This document shows positions 47,912 through 57,941 of a stretch of 64,000 nt of DNA, in pieces. The notes under the pieces were generated by a model. The model did no database searches. It worked only from the letters and a program-made list of their open reading frames with translations, and was not told the origin of the DNA. The position numbers were made by a program, and so were the translations under genes. Within the stretch, counting starts at the first letter, position 1. Each line of letters begins with the position of its first letter. The DNA is taken from the NCBI GenBank assembly GCA_027924585.1, contig BSBM01000877.1, positions 1,154,501 to 1,218,500 of the forward strand, written 5' to 3'. The stretch comes from Larix kaempferi (lineage: Eukaryota; Streptophyta; Pinopsida; Pinales; Pinaceae).

Positions 47912-48360
47912 TCAAGATGCACATACTAAATGACTATACTGACAACATATAACATCGGGCTCATAATCTTGAAAGTAGACATAATTTTTAGTCATATGCG
48001 TCTGCTGAAAAAAGTAGCCTTTTAAAATGATGGATCCTCCTTCGTATGTAAATCCGTGGTCGTTGTAGTCTTCCAATAACTTCATTTTTCCTTCAGTGCA
48101 TCGCATCAAATAATATTTGACATTTTCGTTGTTGTCTACAGGTGCAATCACAGTGAAAACATCTCCTGCGCAAGTTATAATTGGTGTTAGCGTATTTAAA
48201 TGAATTAAATTGACTATACTTATGGCGACGGATTAGAATGAACAATTAACTTAAAAGTCAAGAACAAGTTTATTACCTTCTCTAACGAGATCTGAAATTC
48301 TATCGCCATTAGACGATATTGCTATTTCTTCTAATTCTAATTCTTCTACACTTGCAGTGG
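47912..48360 (-). pseudogene. Transposase-like gene, C-terminal exons
   Basis: Exon from about 48360 to 48277 (SVEELELEEIAISSNGDRIS) ends at GAAG/GTAATA. The last exon, 48165-47912, joins in phase (GDVFTVIAPVDNNENVKYYL) and stops at TGA. It contains a beta-rich stretch with YFFQQ, NYVYFQDYEPDV and a CC near the end. A C-terminal 'GD-V-V...' module is also present in the animal proteins that share the catalytic motifs, so I read these as the same gene's end. About 1 kb of intron or inserted DNA with palindromes separates it from the upstream exon, which has its own stop at 49367; these exons could therefore be a separate fragment. Confidence 0.5.
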
Positions 48361-48422
48361 CATTTTTGAGTATAAAAAATATTTTTATTTTTTTTTTCCG
48401 TCCGACGACATTTTTTTCCGTT

Positions 48423-48545
48423 TAATTATTCGGCCGAATAACCTTCGCCATAATTCACGGTGCCGTTACGGAAAAACGTTATTCGGCCGAATAATTATTC
48501 GGTTGAATAATTATTCGGTCGAATAATTATTTCGGCCGAATAATC
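48423..48545. repeat. Palindrome cluster TTATTCGGCCGAATAA, right
   Basis: Five TTATTCGG(C/T)CGAATAA-type palindromes occur in about 120 bases, mirrored to the cluster at 41452-41612. Neighbouring CGTCCGACGAC/TTTTTTCCG on this side matches CCGGACGGAAAAA on the left in inverted orientation. Confidence 0.87.
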
Positions 48546-49366
48546 TCTGAAACATGAAAGATTCAGATCTCTACATAATTTTCAGGTTTCTCCATTTTCG
48601 GAAGGGGAAAACCACCTCTTACACAATAAAACGAATGTCGGACTTCATACCAGTAGATTCATCATTGAATCTACTTTACGAGGGTATAAATTTTGTTGTA
48701 TATAGATAAGAACTGTTATTTTTTAAGTTTTATTTTCGTAACATGTGTCGAGTTATGATTCAACTCTTTAAAAAAAGGGCAAAAAGAAAAATCCATAACT
48801 TTAAAAATACAACACCAAAAAAATCGAAAAAAATGTGGGACTCTTCATTGGCGTGTCTACTTCAAAAGGGTGTTCGTAGATTTTTTGATTTTATAACGGA
48901 TTGAGAGAAAAGTGGTGCAACAAAATGGGTGTTGAAAATCAACTGAATTTCCCCATTGATCGACTTTAAAAAAATATAATAATTAGTATATAGATCCATT
49001 GGATGCAAACTTATAGTCAGGCACTAGTACATTGTGTGTAGATTGTCGTAGCATTTTCTGTTTTTGCAAAACACAAGTCTAACAACGATTTTAGTGGTGC
49101 AACAAATCATAACTCTTTTGTAGTCTTTTCATTTTATAAGAACACACTGTCAAACATTTACGAAATCGACATATCAAATCTTAATAAAAAAAATTGAAAA
49201 AATTATGAGTAGAAAGCTAACATAATTCTACAAAAGTTTTCTTTTTACGGCAAAGTGAAATTTTAAACAAAAATATCACTTTTGTTCACCCGAAGTTGAA
49301 AAACATGAAGAAACCAAAATTATTTTCTCACGAGACCCCCCAAAATAGACACCCATCTTCATTTTT
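48546..49366. other. Non-coding stretch between transposase exons
   Basis: No frame or repeat was recognised apart from generally A/T-rich DNA. It may be a large intron or the scar of an insertion. Confidence 0.45.
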
Positions 49367-51954
49367 TCACCCTTTTCCTTTTGAATTAATCTCTGTGTGT
49401 CTCCAAGCTTTTACGTAGTTGTTTGTTATGTTTTCACAAACTTCTGTAGACTCAACATTTTCAATGCAAATATGACAAAAGCATGATTGCTTTCTACTGT
49501 CAAATGCAAACACGTTGTGAAATGATTTTGTTTGAATAGAGTGAAGATCTCTAGTCCCATGTATGGTGCTAGCGTCATATGGTATTGATCTATTTATATC
49601 TTGGATCCCAACAAGCCAAAAAAACCTACACAATAAACGATGAATCACTTTCAAAGAACAACTTTTAATGTTAGTGTACATGTACTTAAATGTTAGTACA
49701 TACATTTTTTTAAATTTCAAGAAATAATATAAATTAAAAAAATAGTGGACATACCTGCGCACATCTTTTGATTGTTGATTATAATCATGGCTTAGATTTA
49801 ATTGACACCATTGGACAACCTCTGCAGCTGAATGAAATCGTGCAGAAGAATAGTTCATTTGCCATCTTCGAAGTGCTCTTTTCACGCATGCTCCTGCACC
49901 ATCATGCTCACCTTTTCCATGCCCAGTTTCAAAGAAATTCCAGCGATGTTTAATGTTCAGCGCTTTATGAAGTCGACATAACCAAAAAAATGATCGTGAA
50001 GATTTAAATTGACCCGCACATCCATCAGACCATATCCAATGCTCATTGAATTTGACTTCGCGTTTTTTAAGTGACTCATAGAAAATATTTTCTATACAAT
50101 GTTGAACAAAATGTGTATCGTTTGTACAATCATCGCTGATATAGAAGTGATATTCTTTAATCACATCTCGATTGTCGCATGTGCTTTCAAAGCCATCAAC
50201 ATCCTATTGAGAATGTCTATATACAACATGGACAAATATCGAAACTTGGTCAGAGTGATAGTATTCACTCTGTATCTCTTTTTGTGCAGCAAATGTATAG
50301 TTTTCAGCAAAATCAACCACCGACAAAATTGTTCCAGGTGGAAAAATTTCACGAGACTGTTTGAATTGAAAATCTTGCCATCGTGCTCTATGTGAATGCT
50401 AGGTGTATTTATAAATTTTGCTTTCAAATTTTTTGAGAAAATCTGTGACGCATATCTTGTCTTCTAGCAAATCAATTCTTTTGGAATGTGAATCACTAGA
50501 ACTTGTACTATAGTTGATGTATTCGTATCTCCTCCAATCAACATTTACATTTGACAACGATTGATCATTATCGATAGGATATTTATTGTGGAATAGCACC
50601 AAATTTCCACAATGATGACAATGTTTTCCATTGACACATTTCTTTGAATAAAATACTTCATCGTGATTTCTCTCACATAAAATTTGAGATATGAATTCAC
50701 GTATCGTCGGCGGAGGTGGTGAATTTGTCCAAAACATTTTACCAAATTCAAGAAACGTGTCATAATATAACTGAAATTGCACATGATAATGGCAACAACA
50801 TGTATCACGTATAGTTATAGGTCAAACATACCATGGTTTTTGTTGCACAAATGTAGTGATTGATATATTAATTCCACGATGATCTTCCTTGAATTTATTG
50901 AACAATTGTACTTATGTCATGTCCATTATATGTTTTGGTTGGATTTCATATACATTTCGTGATATTCTTTTGCGTATCACATCTCTTGAATTTGGTGAAA
51001 CTCGAGCATGTTCCAACCAATATTCTCGTACAATATCTTTAACACCTGCTCCTAATCTATCTTTGTAAGGTTGTCTACAAATAATTGCCCAACAAGCAAG
51101 TTCATTATTTTCATCTATTTGCATTCTGAATTTGCTATGTTTGTATAATGTCTTTCTTGATGTTCCAACTGCTTTTGCTAGTTCTGTTGTCAAATGCTTT
51201 TGTTTACTACTAGCTGAAAGAATTGCTGTATGAATTGCTTTACGTGCAGCACTGATATCTTTTTTCCTGGATTTTCCAAAAAAATTTATTGCATCACCTA
51301 TATTTTCCATCACATTTTGTTTCAATTTCGACTCTTTTGTCGCTTTGTGAATACCCAATAATTATGTAGCACCTTCTAACTTCTTGGACACTAATAAACA
51401 TCTCAAAATTTGTGCTTGTCCTGCTATTGAGTAATCCTTGAGAACTTCATCATAAATTTTTGTAGCACGATATCGTGCGACATGTATTGGTAGTTTTTCT
51501 CCATATTTGTCGCAATCAATGTCTTCTAACATTTCATCATCAATAGTAAAAGTACCTATACATCAAGTTAAATTTAATTTAACATATATCAAAAAATAAA
51601 ATTCATTATAATAAAATGAATTTGAAAAATATATGGTATATACATACCAAGTCCAATTTCTGGATCTTGAACTTGATCTTCAATATTGACTTCATCGACA
51701 TTAGCATGTAAATCACTATTTACATCTTCTACAATGTTTTTTTCAACTTCAATTTGTTCTTCTTGTACTCTATTTTCAATTTCCATCTCTTCAACATTAT
51801 TATGTAAATCTGTATTTATATCTTCAATAGTTCTCTCTTCCGTTTCGGCAACCCTTTGTTTTTTGGCAATATATCTGAGTTTTTGTTTCTCTCTATTATC
51901 ATCATCATCACGTTTACGATCAGCTTTTCTTTGACGTTTTCTCTTATTGCCCAT
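49367..51954 (-). pseudogene. DDE-type transposase-like gene (DFAENY / SDGxxxQFK / HGKG family)
   Basis: Exon 1 (51954-51648) encodes a very basic then acidic N-terminus (MGNKRKRQRKADRKR). A GT-AG intron leads in phase to exon 2 (51555-49755) and, after a second intron, exon 3 (49625-49367). Exon 2 carries a helix-turn-helix-like LAKAVGTSRKTLYKH, a conserved FVQQKPWYV...CCCHYH block, a Cys pair (HCHHCGN), then VVDFAENY, WIWSDGCAGQFKS and GHGKGEHDGAGACVKRAL. These give plausible catalytic D, D and E/D. Exon 3 has SCFCHIC. The phase is intact from end to end, but five stops interrupt exon 2 (51362, 50912, 50822, 50399, 50204). I know this motif set from widespread uncharacterised animal proteins. 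Transposase function is inference. Confidence 0.72.
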
Positions 51955-52379
51955 GGTTGTTTAATCTATAGATGATAAATTAAAGAATCATGTTACTTTA
52001 TAGTAAAAATAAATAAATTAAGGTTTTAAAACATTTACGGAATTTATAAAAACATGAACTGAAATTTACTTTACCTTATAAAAATTTTGTAAGAGTCTTT
52101 TGAAGAAGATTTCTTTGGAATTAACTTTCCTTTGAAAAAACTCTCTGAACAAAAATCTTCTTTGAAAAAAACCTTCTTGGAAAGAAATAAGAAACTCCTC
52201 GACAATAAATTACCTACCCATTGGAAAATAATAAAAACACCTTGTAAATAAATCTTTGTTGTAAAAATCATTGCAAAAAAACCTCTTTGAAAAAATATCT
52301 ACGAAAAAAGCCACTAGAAAAAAGTATTTTGAATAAAAACTTATTTGTAAACAGATCTGGGAAAAAACCATTGTAAAGA
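51955..52379. other. 5' flank of transposase-like gene
   Basis: A/T-rich; then AAAAAACC/TCTTTG words begin that lead into the tandem repeats. No clear TATA box or coding sequence. Confidence 0.4.
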
Positions 52380-52700
52380 AATAACTCTTTGAAAAAACCC
52401 ATTTCAAAGAAATAAGAAGTACAAAACTACCTTGCAAAAAATCCTTTGCAAAATACCTTAGCAACATAACTATTTGAAAAAACTCCTTTCAAATAAATAA
52501 GAAGTGCAAAACTACTTTGGAAAAAAATCATTTGCAAAATACCTTAGCAAAACAACTATTTGAAAAAACCTCTTTCAATTAAATAAGAAGTGTAAAATTA
52601 CTTTGGAAAAAAACCATTTGTAAATTATTTTACCAAAACAACTCTTTGAAAAAATCCCTTTCAAAGAAATAAGAAGGAAAAATACATTTTTTTTGCAAAA
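52380..52700. repeat. About 86-base tandem repeat
   Basis: Four decaying copies of a unit containing CAAAGAAATAAGAAGT, TTTGCAAAATACCTTAGCAA and CAACTATTTGAAAAAAC. Confidence 0.85.
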
Positions 52701-52799
52701 ATACTTTCGAATACACATTTTTTAAATATAATCCTTGTAAAGAACCTCCTTGCAAACATGTCTAAGAAAAGAAATATTTTGAAAAAACTCCTTGCAAAT

Positions 52800-53195
52800 A
52801 TGTCTTAAAAAAAACACTTTCAATGTGTCTTTTGGAAAAAAAAAGAAGAAACATACATTGTAAAAACCTCTTTTTGCAAAAAATGTCTTCTTTGCAAATA
52901 TGCAATAAGAAAAGAAATATTTTGAAAAAACTCCTTACAAATATGCCTTAGAAAAAAATCACCTTCAATGTGCCTTTTGGAAAAAAGAAGAAGAAACATA
53001 CTTTGTAAAAACCTCCTTTTGCAAAAAATGTCTTCTTTGCAAATATGCAATAAGAAAAGAAATATTTTGGAAAAACTCTTTCCAAATATGCCTTAGAAAA
53101 AAATACTTCTTCAAAGTGCCTTTTGTAAAAAAGAAGAAGAAACATACCTTGTAAAAACCTCCTTTTGCAAAAAATGTCTCCTCCTTTCAAAATTA
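52800..53195. repeat. About 145-base tandem repeat
   Basis: Three copies of a unit with AAAAAGAAGAAGAAACATAC, TTGCAAAAAATGTCTTC and TTTGCAAATATGCAATAAG. The minus frames 52820-53050 and 52948-53190 are repeat shadows that look alike because of the unit. Confidence 0.88.
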
Positions 53196-53316
53196 GTTTG
53201 ACAAAAAAATGTGAAGTTAAAACATGCGAAAATAATGAATTAACTTTAGGTTTATTTATCCAGCACTTCTTCTTTGTCTTCTTGAACTTGATGCTAAGTA
53301 GGTGTTCTTCAGCAGT

Positions 53317-54390
53317 TTATTTTTCTTCTACATAATAAACATTGTTATTGCTTTTCATTGGTGCTAGAATATAGTGCAAGTCTTCTTCTTCTTCTTCTGT
53401 TTCAACATATTGTATATTGCTATCCATTTTATCTGCACAATCAATTTTTTTGTTAGAAAAAAGATGAATATATTTCATCTCTTCTTGGAGAGCATTCACT
53501 TCTTCGTGTTCCTCATCTTCGTGTTCTTCATATTCCTCATATTTTGTTTCAATGGCAGCTACATCATCATTAACTGTTTCATCTTGTACACAATGTGCAT
53601 CCTTCACTGCTTCCTCAAAAACTATGGGCTGAGAGAGAAACAAAGCATACTGTAGGTGCTCATCAAGAATAGGAGATTGCTCATATAGCTCCCTCAAACT
53701 TCTAGTTTTCTGGTTCTTTGATTAATTCTCTACTGGTGCAACTTCTATGTTATTATCAACTGTCTCTTTTTCTAAGAGACTATCACTGCTACTATCAACT
53801 GTCTCTTTCTCTCAGAGACTATCACACATGTAACTAGGGACATCTCCAATGACAGATTTTTTTCGCTGTCATCAGCAAATAGAGCTAGATCAACAAGCTT
53901 TGTTGAGCTTACTTGATCATTAGTTGCATTATAAACACAGTCTTCGTGGTTGTCTTCCACTTCACTATGGGATTCCTGGTGCTTTGCATGGCTTGCAAAG
54001 TCACATTCTTCCAACCGGTTCATCTTCACTAAACTCAGTTTCATCTTCTATTTCAGGTTCCTCTTCACTAAACTCTGCTTTCAATATATCCCATGCCTCT
54101 ATGTTATGAAAGATGGAATAATCTATACCATTTTGTATGATACTTAAGGAAACAACTTGCCTTCTTTATTTTTGATACTCTATCAAATTCTCAAAAGCTT
54201 CTAGATCATTAAGATCCACTTCAGCTACAAAATGCCACAGATATTGTGACCTTAACAGATCCCTAATTTTTAATGACCATAATTCATAATTGTCTCCATC
54301 AAAGGTTTGCCATGAACCTATTGAAGTTAACAGATTTCTTACTTCTTCGATTTCTTCTGGTAGCTCTTCTAGCACCATCTTCAATCTTCT
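53317..54390 (-). pseudogene. Copia-like gag of the 14.4-kb element
   Basis: Opens at ATG 54384 (MKMVLEELPEEIEEVRNLL), then FDGDNYELWSLKIRDLLRSQ and YLWHFV, the hallmark Gag start of plant copia elements. A stop follows at 54166, after which fragments continue at 53772-54044 and 53317-53697. The latter is dominated by acidic repeats (EEYEEHEDEEHEE). No zinc knuckle is visible. Protease, integrase and polymerase, which should follow, are absent. Confidence 0.65.
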
Positions 54391-54689
54391 TGGTTTTCTT
54401 CAATATCGGTGGTCCTTCATACTTCAGATCTTCTCGGCCCTTTTCTACACATTTTCTTCGTGGATCGATCTCTCTAAGAATTGATCTTCTTCAATCAATG
54501 CTGGAACTTTGTCCAATATTTTGGCTCAACGTCAGTAGTACTTTATCTTCAAAAAATGGCTCTGAACAATGCTCATACTTGCCATGGCTTATGACAACAC
54601 TTGAACTGGTTGGCGCAGCTTTCTATTAGACACAGTGCACCTCTGGAGTGCGCCGGACAAAATTTTATAGAGTAAAGGAAGAATGGCGC

Positions 54690-54985
54690 AATTTTCCTTC
54701 TAACAGGGTGAGCCACTGACGCAGTTTTCCTTCTAGCAAGGTGAGCCACCAGCGCAGTTTGTCTTCATACAAGGTGCGTCGACCTGCGCAGTTTACCTTA
54801 AGACTGGCGCAATTTTCCTTCAACCAAGGTGAGCCACCAGTGCAGTTTCCCTTCAGGCGGGATGCGCCAGCCGGCTCAGGTTTCCATTAGGAAGGGTGTG
54901 CCAGCCGGCTTGGTTTGTCTTCAGGCAGGGTGAACCAGCTCAGAAGGTGGCGCATTTTTCCTTTAGAAGGGGTGCGCCAGGGTCT
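54690..54985. repeat. GCGCAGTTTTCCTT/GGTGAGCCACC leader repeats
   Basis: Six to seven imperfect units of about 45 bases combine GCGCA(G/A)TTTTCCTTC with (A/G)GGTG(A/C)GCCA(C/G)C, within the untranslated leader between primer site and gag. Confidence 0.8.
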
Positions 54986-55163
54986 CTTCAGGGGTTTTTG
55001 AGGGTGCGACTTCAACGGATCGTGGTAAAAAACAAATGAGCGAAAAATTGTCGCGGCCAAAGTGTTCCGTCTCTGTCCTATGCTGCAACTTTTAGTTGAG
55101 TTTTTTCTCTCCAACTTCTGAAGAGGCTTACCCCAAAAACAAGGTTTAAAGATCAGGTCGTCA

Positions 55164-55175
55164 GCTCTCATACCA
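55164..55175 (-). promoter_or_regulatory. Primer-binding site of 14.4-kb element
   Basis: Minus-strand TGGTATGAGAGC starts at the base after the 5' LTR. It is one mismatch from the tRNA-Met(i) site TGGTATCAGAGC. Confidence 0.88.
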
Positions 55176-55414
55176 TGATAAAGTTTGCAAGGACACAAAA
55201 CAAGAGCGGAAACACAAAGGGCATATTGATTTCTTTCTCATTATTAAACACACATATATATAGTATCACATAACACCAAAACCACTTGCTAATACTAAGG
55301 GCCAGTGAATACCATGGGACATCTAATGTCCTAGTCAACAACTAACTAACAACTTAGGACCATTGACTCAACTAACTAACCAACTAAGGACCATTGAGAT
55401 TACAAATCTTAGCA
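55176..55414 (-). repeat. 5' LTR of 14.4-kb element
   Basis: 239 bases, equal in length to the left LTR, ending ACAAATCTTAGCA before GATAT. An ACATATATATAG segment could serve as TATA box. Confidence 0.92.
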
Positions 55415-55700
55415 GATATCACTGTATTGGACAGAAATATCCAAATAGCATAGACATCATCGATGCTTCTAGGTTTCACCAACGCTAACTTCACCTTCAT
55501 AGACTTGAAGGAACTTTCTAGAACTGACGTAAACACTATAAAAAGAAGTTTGGTTAATAGCAATCTTATGGCAGTAGTGTATGTGATTTGTGTAATTCTC
55601 AGTGTATGAAGTGTTCTATGAGCTCTGTGTATTCATTCAATGTATCAGAACAATATCGATGCTAGGCTGAATGCTAAGCAGTGTGTGAGACTGTTTTGAT
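55415..55700. repeat. Segmental duplication unit 2, end (promoter-like)
   Basis: Matches 60712-61010. Contains GAACTTTCTAGAAC (heat-shock-element-like), TGACGTAA (bZIP/as-1-like) and ACTATAAAAAG (TATA-like, about 55536) within 60 bases. No coding exon was identified downstream before unit 3 begins. Confidence 0.75.
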
Positions 55701-55749
55701 GTTTCAATTTCTTCTTGTTTATTCATTTTCTTCTTGTTTATTCCATTTC

Positions 55750-56550
55750 TTCTTGTTTATTCAATTTTTTCTCAATATCATATTGCAATACATAGTTCCA
55801 CTTTGATAGTTTCATAGTAGATAGGTAGCTTTGTTCTAATAGTTGATAGATAGATTTGTTATGGTTTAATATCTCATTGTTTTAATAGATATTTCATGAA
55901 TGGATTGCAAATCAAATCTGACTTTATTATCTAAGTATCAATAGATTTGTTTCACATGCAAAAGCTTTGACTTAAATATGAACAAGTCATAGATCTAGTA
56001 TGAATAAATTGTTCATAAATAAGCAAATCCTATAAACTATTTTGGTTAAGTTGATCTAATTTCAATGAAATCTCCATAGTGTATGACCATATCCATTTTA
56101 GAACATGAGTGAGAAAACCTCTTCCAAATTAGTACAAAGGTTTATTCTTTCAAATACATGATTTGTTTTTTATACAACCAATCCACATCCATAAATTTAA
56201 CACTTCTCTATAATATTCCACAAGCAATATACACATACAACAAACTCTTTTATAAACTACTCAAATCCAATCACAATTCAACAAACTCTTTATAAACGAG
56301 TCAAATCCAATCCATCTCTCCTTGTGATAATGACTTTGCAATCAAAAGTTAATTGAAAAGAAAGACTGCATTGTCTAGAAATTCATTTATTCTTTAATCA
56401 AACTTGAGTTAATTAAAAAAAAAAAATACTCAACATTGAATTGCCATTTATATCTTTATCTAAACATTCAAAATATTCAATACTCAACATTAAATTGTCA
56501 TTTATATCTTTATCCAAATTAAAATATAAATAAACTTTTATATTTATATG
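55750..56550. repeat. Segmental duplication unit 3, upstream part
   Basis: Co-linear with 38525-39300. The junction with unit 2's tail lies near 55700, where TTTATTC...TTTCTTCTTG is repeated three times. Confidence 0.85.
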
Positions 56551-56704
56551 AAATTAAAAATTTAATAAAAGCTAATAAACTTTTATAAACTTTTAATAAA
56601 GCTAATAAACTTTTATTAACTTTTATAAACTTTTATATTTAATGATTATAAAAGCTAAGACATAGAACCAACAAAAGTTAATTTGTGAACATCTTTTAAT
56701 GATT

Positions 56705-56880
56705 GCGAAAGCTAATTGGATAAAATTAAAAAATGAGTGAGAAGGCAATTGCATTAAGCTAATTGGATAAAATTAAAAAATGAGTGAGAAGGCAATTGCA
56801 TTAAGCTAATTGGATAAAATTAAAAAATGAGTGAGAAGGCAATTGCATTAAGCTAATTGGATAAAATTAAAAAATGAATG
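56705..56880. repeat. 48-base tandem repeat upstream of CLE-like gene B
   Basis: AAGCTAATTGGATAAAATT followed by AAAAAATGAGTGAGAAGGC and AATTGCATT is repeated almost perfectly about three and a half times. Confidence 0.92.
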
Positions 56881-56929
56881 AGAACGTTGAAGACGACAAA
56901 GAATGAGAACGAAATTTGACTGATGTTTG

Positions 56930-57095
56930 TATAGCCACGCCATCGCTCAACGACCGACTCAAATTTTGACAGCGAAAGGACGTCCAAGAAGTATTTTGAC
57001 AGCGAAAGGAAGTCCATGGAGTACTATTCGAGCCACGCCATCGCTCAACGACAGACGCAAATTTTGACAGCGAAAGGACGTCCATGGAGTACTAT
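56930..57095 (+). promoter_or_regulatory. Duplicated promoter segment of CLE-like gene B
   Basis: The block AGCCACGCCATCGCTCAACG, GACTCAAATTTTGACAGCG, AAAGGACGTCCATGGAGTAC and TATTCGAG occurs twice (one copy with an internal repeat of TTTTGACAGCGAAAGGA). It ends about 15 bases upstream of a TATTTAAAT box (57109-57117). TTGAC and GACGTC motifs are possible WRKY and bZIP sites. Confidence 0.7.
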
Positions 57096-57108
57096 TCGAG
57101 CGATTGTC

Positions 57109-57117
57109 TATTTAAAT
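57109..57117 (+). promoter_or_regulatory. TATA box of CLE-like gene B
   Basis: TATTTAAAT lies about 55 bases upstream of ATG 57168, with a plausible transcription start near 57140. It is directly downstream of the duplicated segment. Confidence 0.6.
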
Positions 57118-57167
57118 GACCACATTGATGCAGCAGTTCTTTGCTCAATCTAATTTCGACTTTGAAA

Positions 57168-57941
57168 ATGGCGAATCAGCTGAGACGCATTGCATTTCTC
57201 ATCCTGGCGTTGCTAGCGTCGCTGGCGTTGCTGGTTATTGTTGCATTTCTCACGATGAATCCGGTTCATCCTAAGAACTCGATAAACATTACGATCAAAG
57301 GTAAAGGCTTTTTTTTATAGCTATGACTCAACAGTATTTGTTAGCATTAACTTGTTATTCAGGAAAATCAAGTTATTATTACAAAAGATTTAATTTTACC
57401 ATTACAAGGTTTTTGCATCATCAACATCTTTGATGTTTTTTGAACATCACAGTAGGGAAGACATTGATCTATTGATCTCCAATTAACTGAAAATTGCAGC
57501 AGGTACATACTCGATTCTGCATGAACAAACTCCACTCAAGGTATTTCCTTAACAAAATGAATAAATTATTCTTGTTCTGTTTCTCATTTTAAGTTCTTAT
57601 TTCCTTTAACAAAATGAATAAATTATTCTTGTTATGTTTCTCATTCTAAGTGCTTATTTCCTTAACAAAATTAATAAATTATTCTTGTTCTGTTTATCAT
57701 TCTAAGTGCTTATTTCCTTAACAGAATGAATAAATTATTCTGGTTCTGTTTCTCATTTTATCTGGTTCTGTTTCTCATTCTAAGTTCTTAATTCGTCCCA
57801 GCTAACTTATTACTGAACTATCAGGATAAAGGTTATCAAGGACGTGCTATACTAGGCCAAACTGAAAGCAAAAATGGAGAATACTCCAAACGAGAGGTTC
57901 CTGGAGGGCCAGATAAACCTAGGAGCCCAAATGCTCCCTGA
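57168..57941 (+). CDS. CLE-like small secreted peptide precursor, copy B
   Basis: Three exons: 57168-57300, 57503-57540 and 57825-57941, with GT-AG introns in phases 1 and 0, encode 95 residues. Residues 1-7 (MANQLRR) precede a hydrophobic core (FLILALLASLALLVIVAFL), a typical signal peptide or anchor. A variable middle follows, and the end is YSKREVPGGPDKPRSPNAP. RxVPxGPD matches the first eight positions of the CLE hormone motif (R-x-V-P-x-G-P-D/N-P-x-H-H/N), but the final P-x-H-H/N is not conserved. CLE precursors are secreted, cut to 12-13 residues and perceived by CLV1-type receptor kinases. Copy A confirms exon 2-3 conservation. The stop lies exactly where an inserted element begins (57939). 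Family call by eye; other peptide families are possible. Confidence 0.6.
57541..57790 (+). repeat. 58-base tandem repeat in intron 2 of CLE-like gene B
   Basis: CTTAACAAAATGAATAAATT followed by ATTCTTGTTCTGTTTCTCATT and CTAAGTGCTTATTTC is repeated four times. Copy A has a single unit, so the expansion is specific to copy B. Confidence 0.9.

Larger units (their letters stand above)
41004..55414 (-). mobile_element. 14.4-kb copia-like LTR element carrying a transposon gene pair
   Basis: 239-base LTRs at 41004-41242 and 55176-55414 are flanked by GATAT on both sides (40999-41003, 55415-55419). Unit 3 shows the uninterrupted site (GGTAGATATCACTGTA at about 60712). The primer site TGGTATGAGAGC follows the right LTR and a purine tract (AGATTAAGGGGCTG) precedes the left LTR, both on the minus strand. 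A copia-type Gag start lies at 54384, but no protease, integrase or reverse transcriptase was found. The space is filled by satellites, a transposase-like gene with introns (minus) and an unrelated multi-exon gene (plus). LTRs differ at about fifteen positions by eye. Confidence 0.9.

Noticed and set aside
49318-49345. TCTCGTGAGAAA (minus) paired with TTTCGTGAGAAA at 41412 as possible terminal inverted repeats of the inner transposon
   Set aside because: Only about ten bases match, no target duplication is present, and the right position would cut off most of the transposase gene.
50204-51364. Possible stop-codon recoding in the transposase-like gene
   Set aside because: The stops are of all three types and scattered; decay by point mutation explains them without recoding.
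52820-53190. Minus frames rich in Phe, Lys and Cys
   Set aside because: Both derive from the 145-base tandem repeat and mirror each other's sequence.
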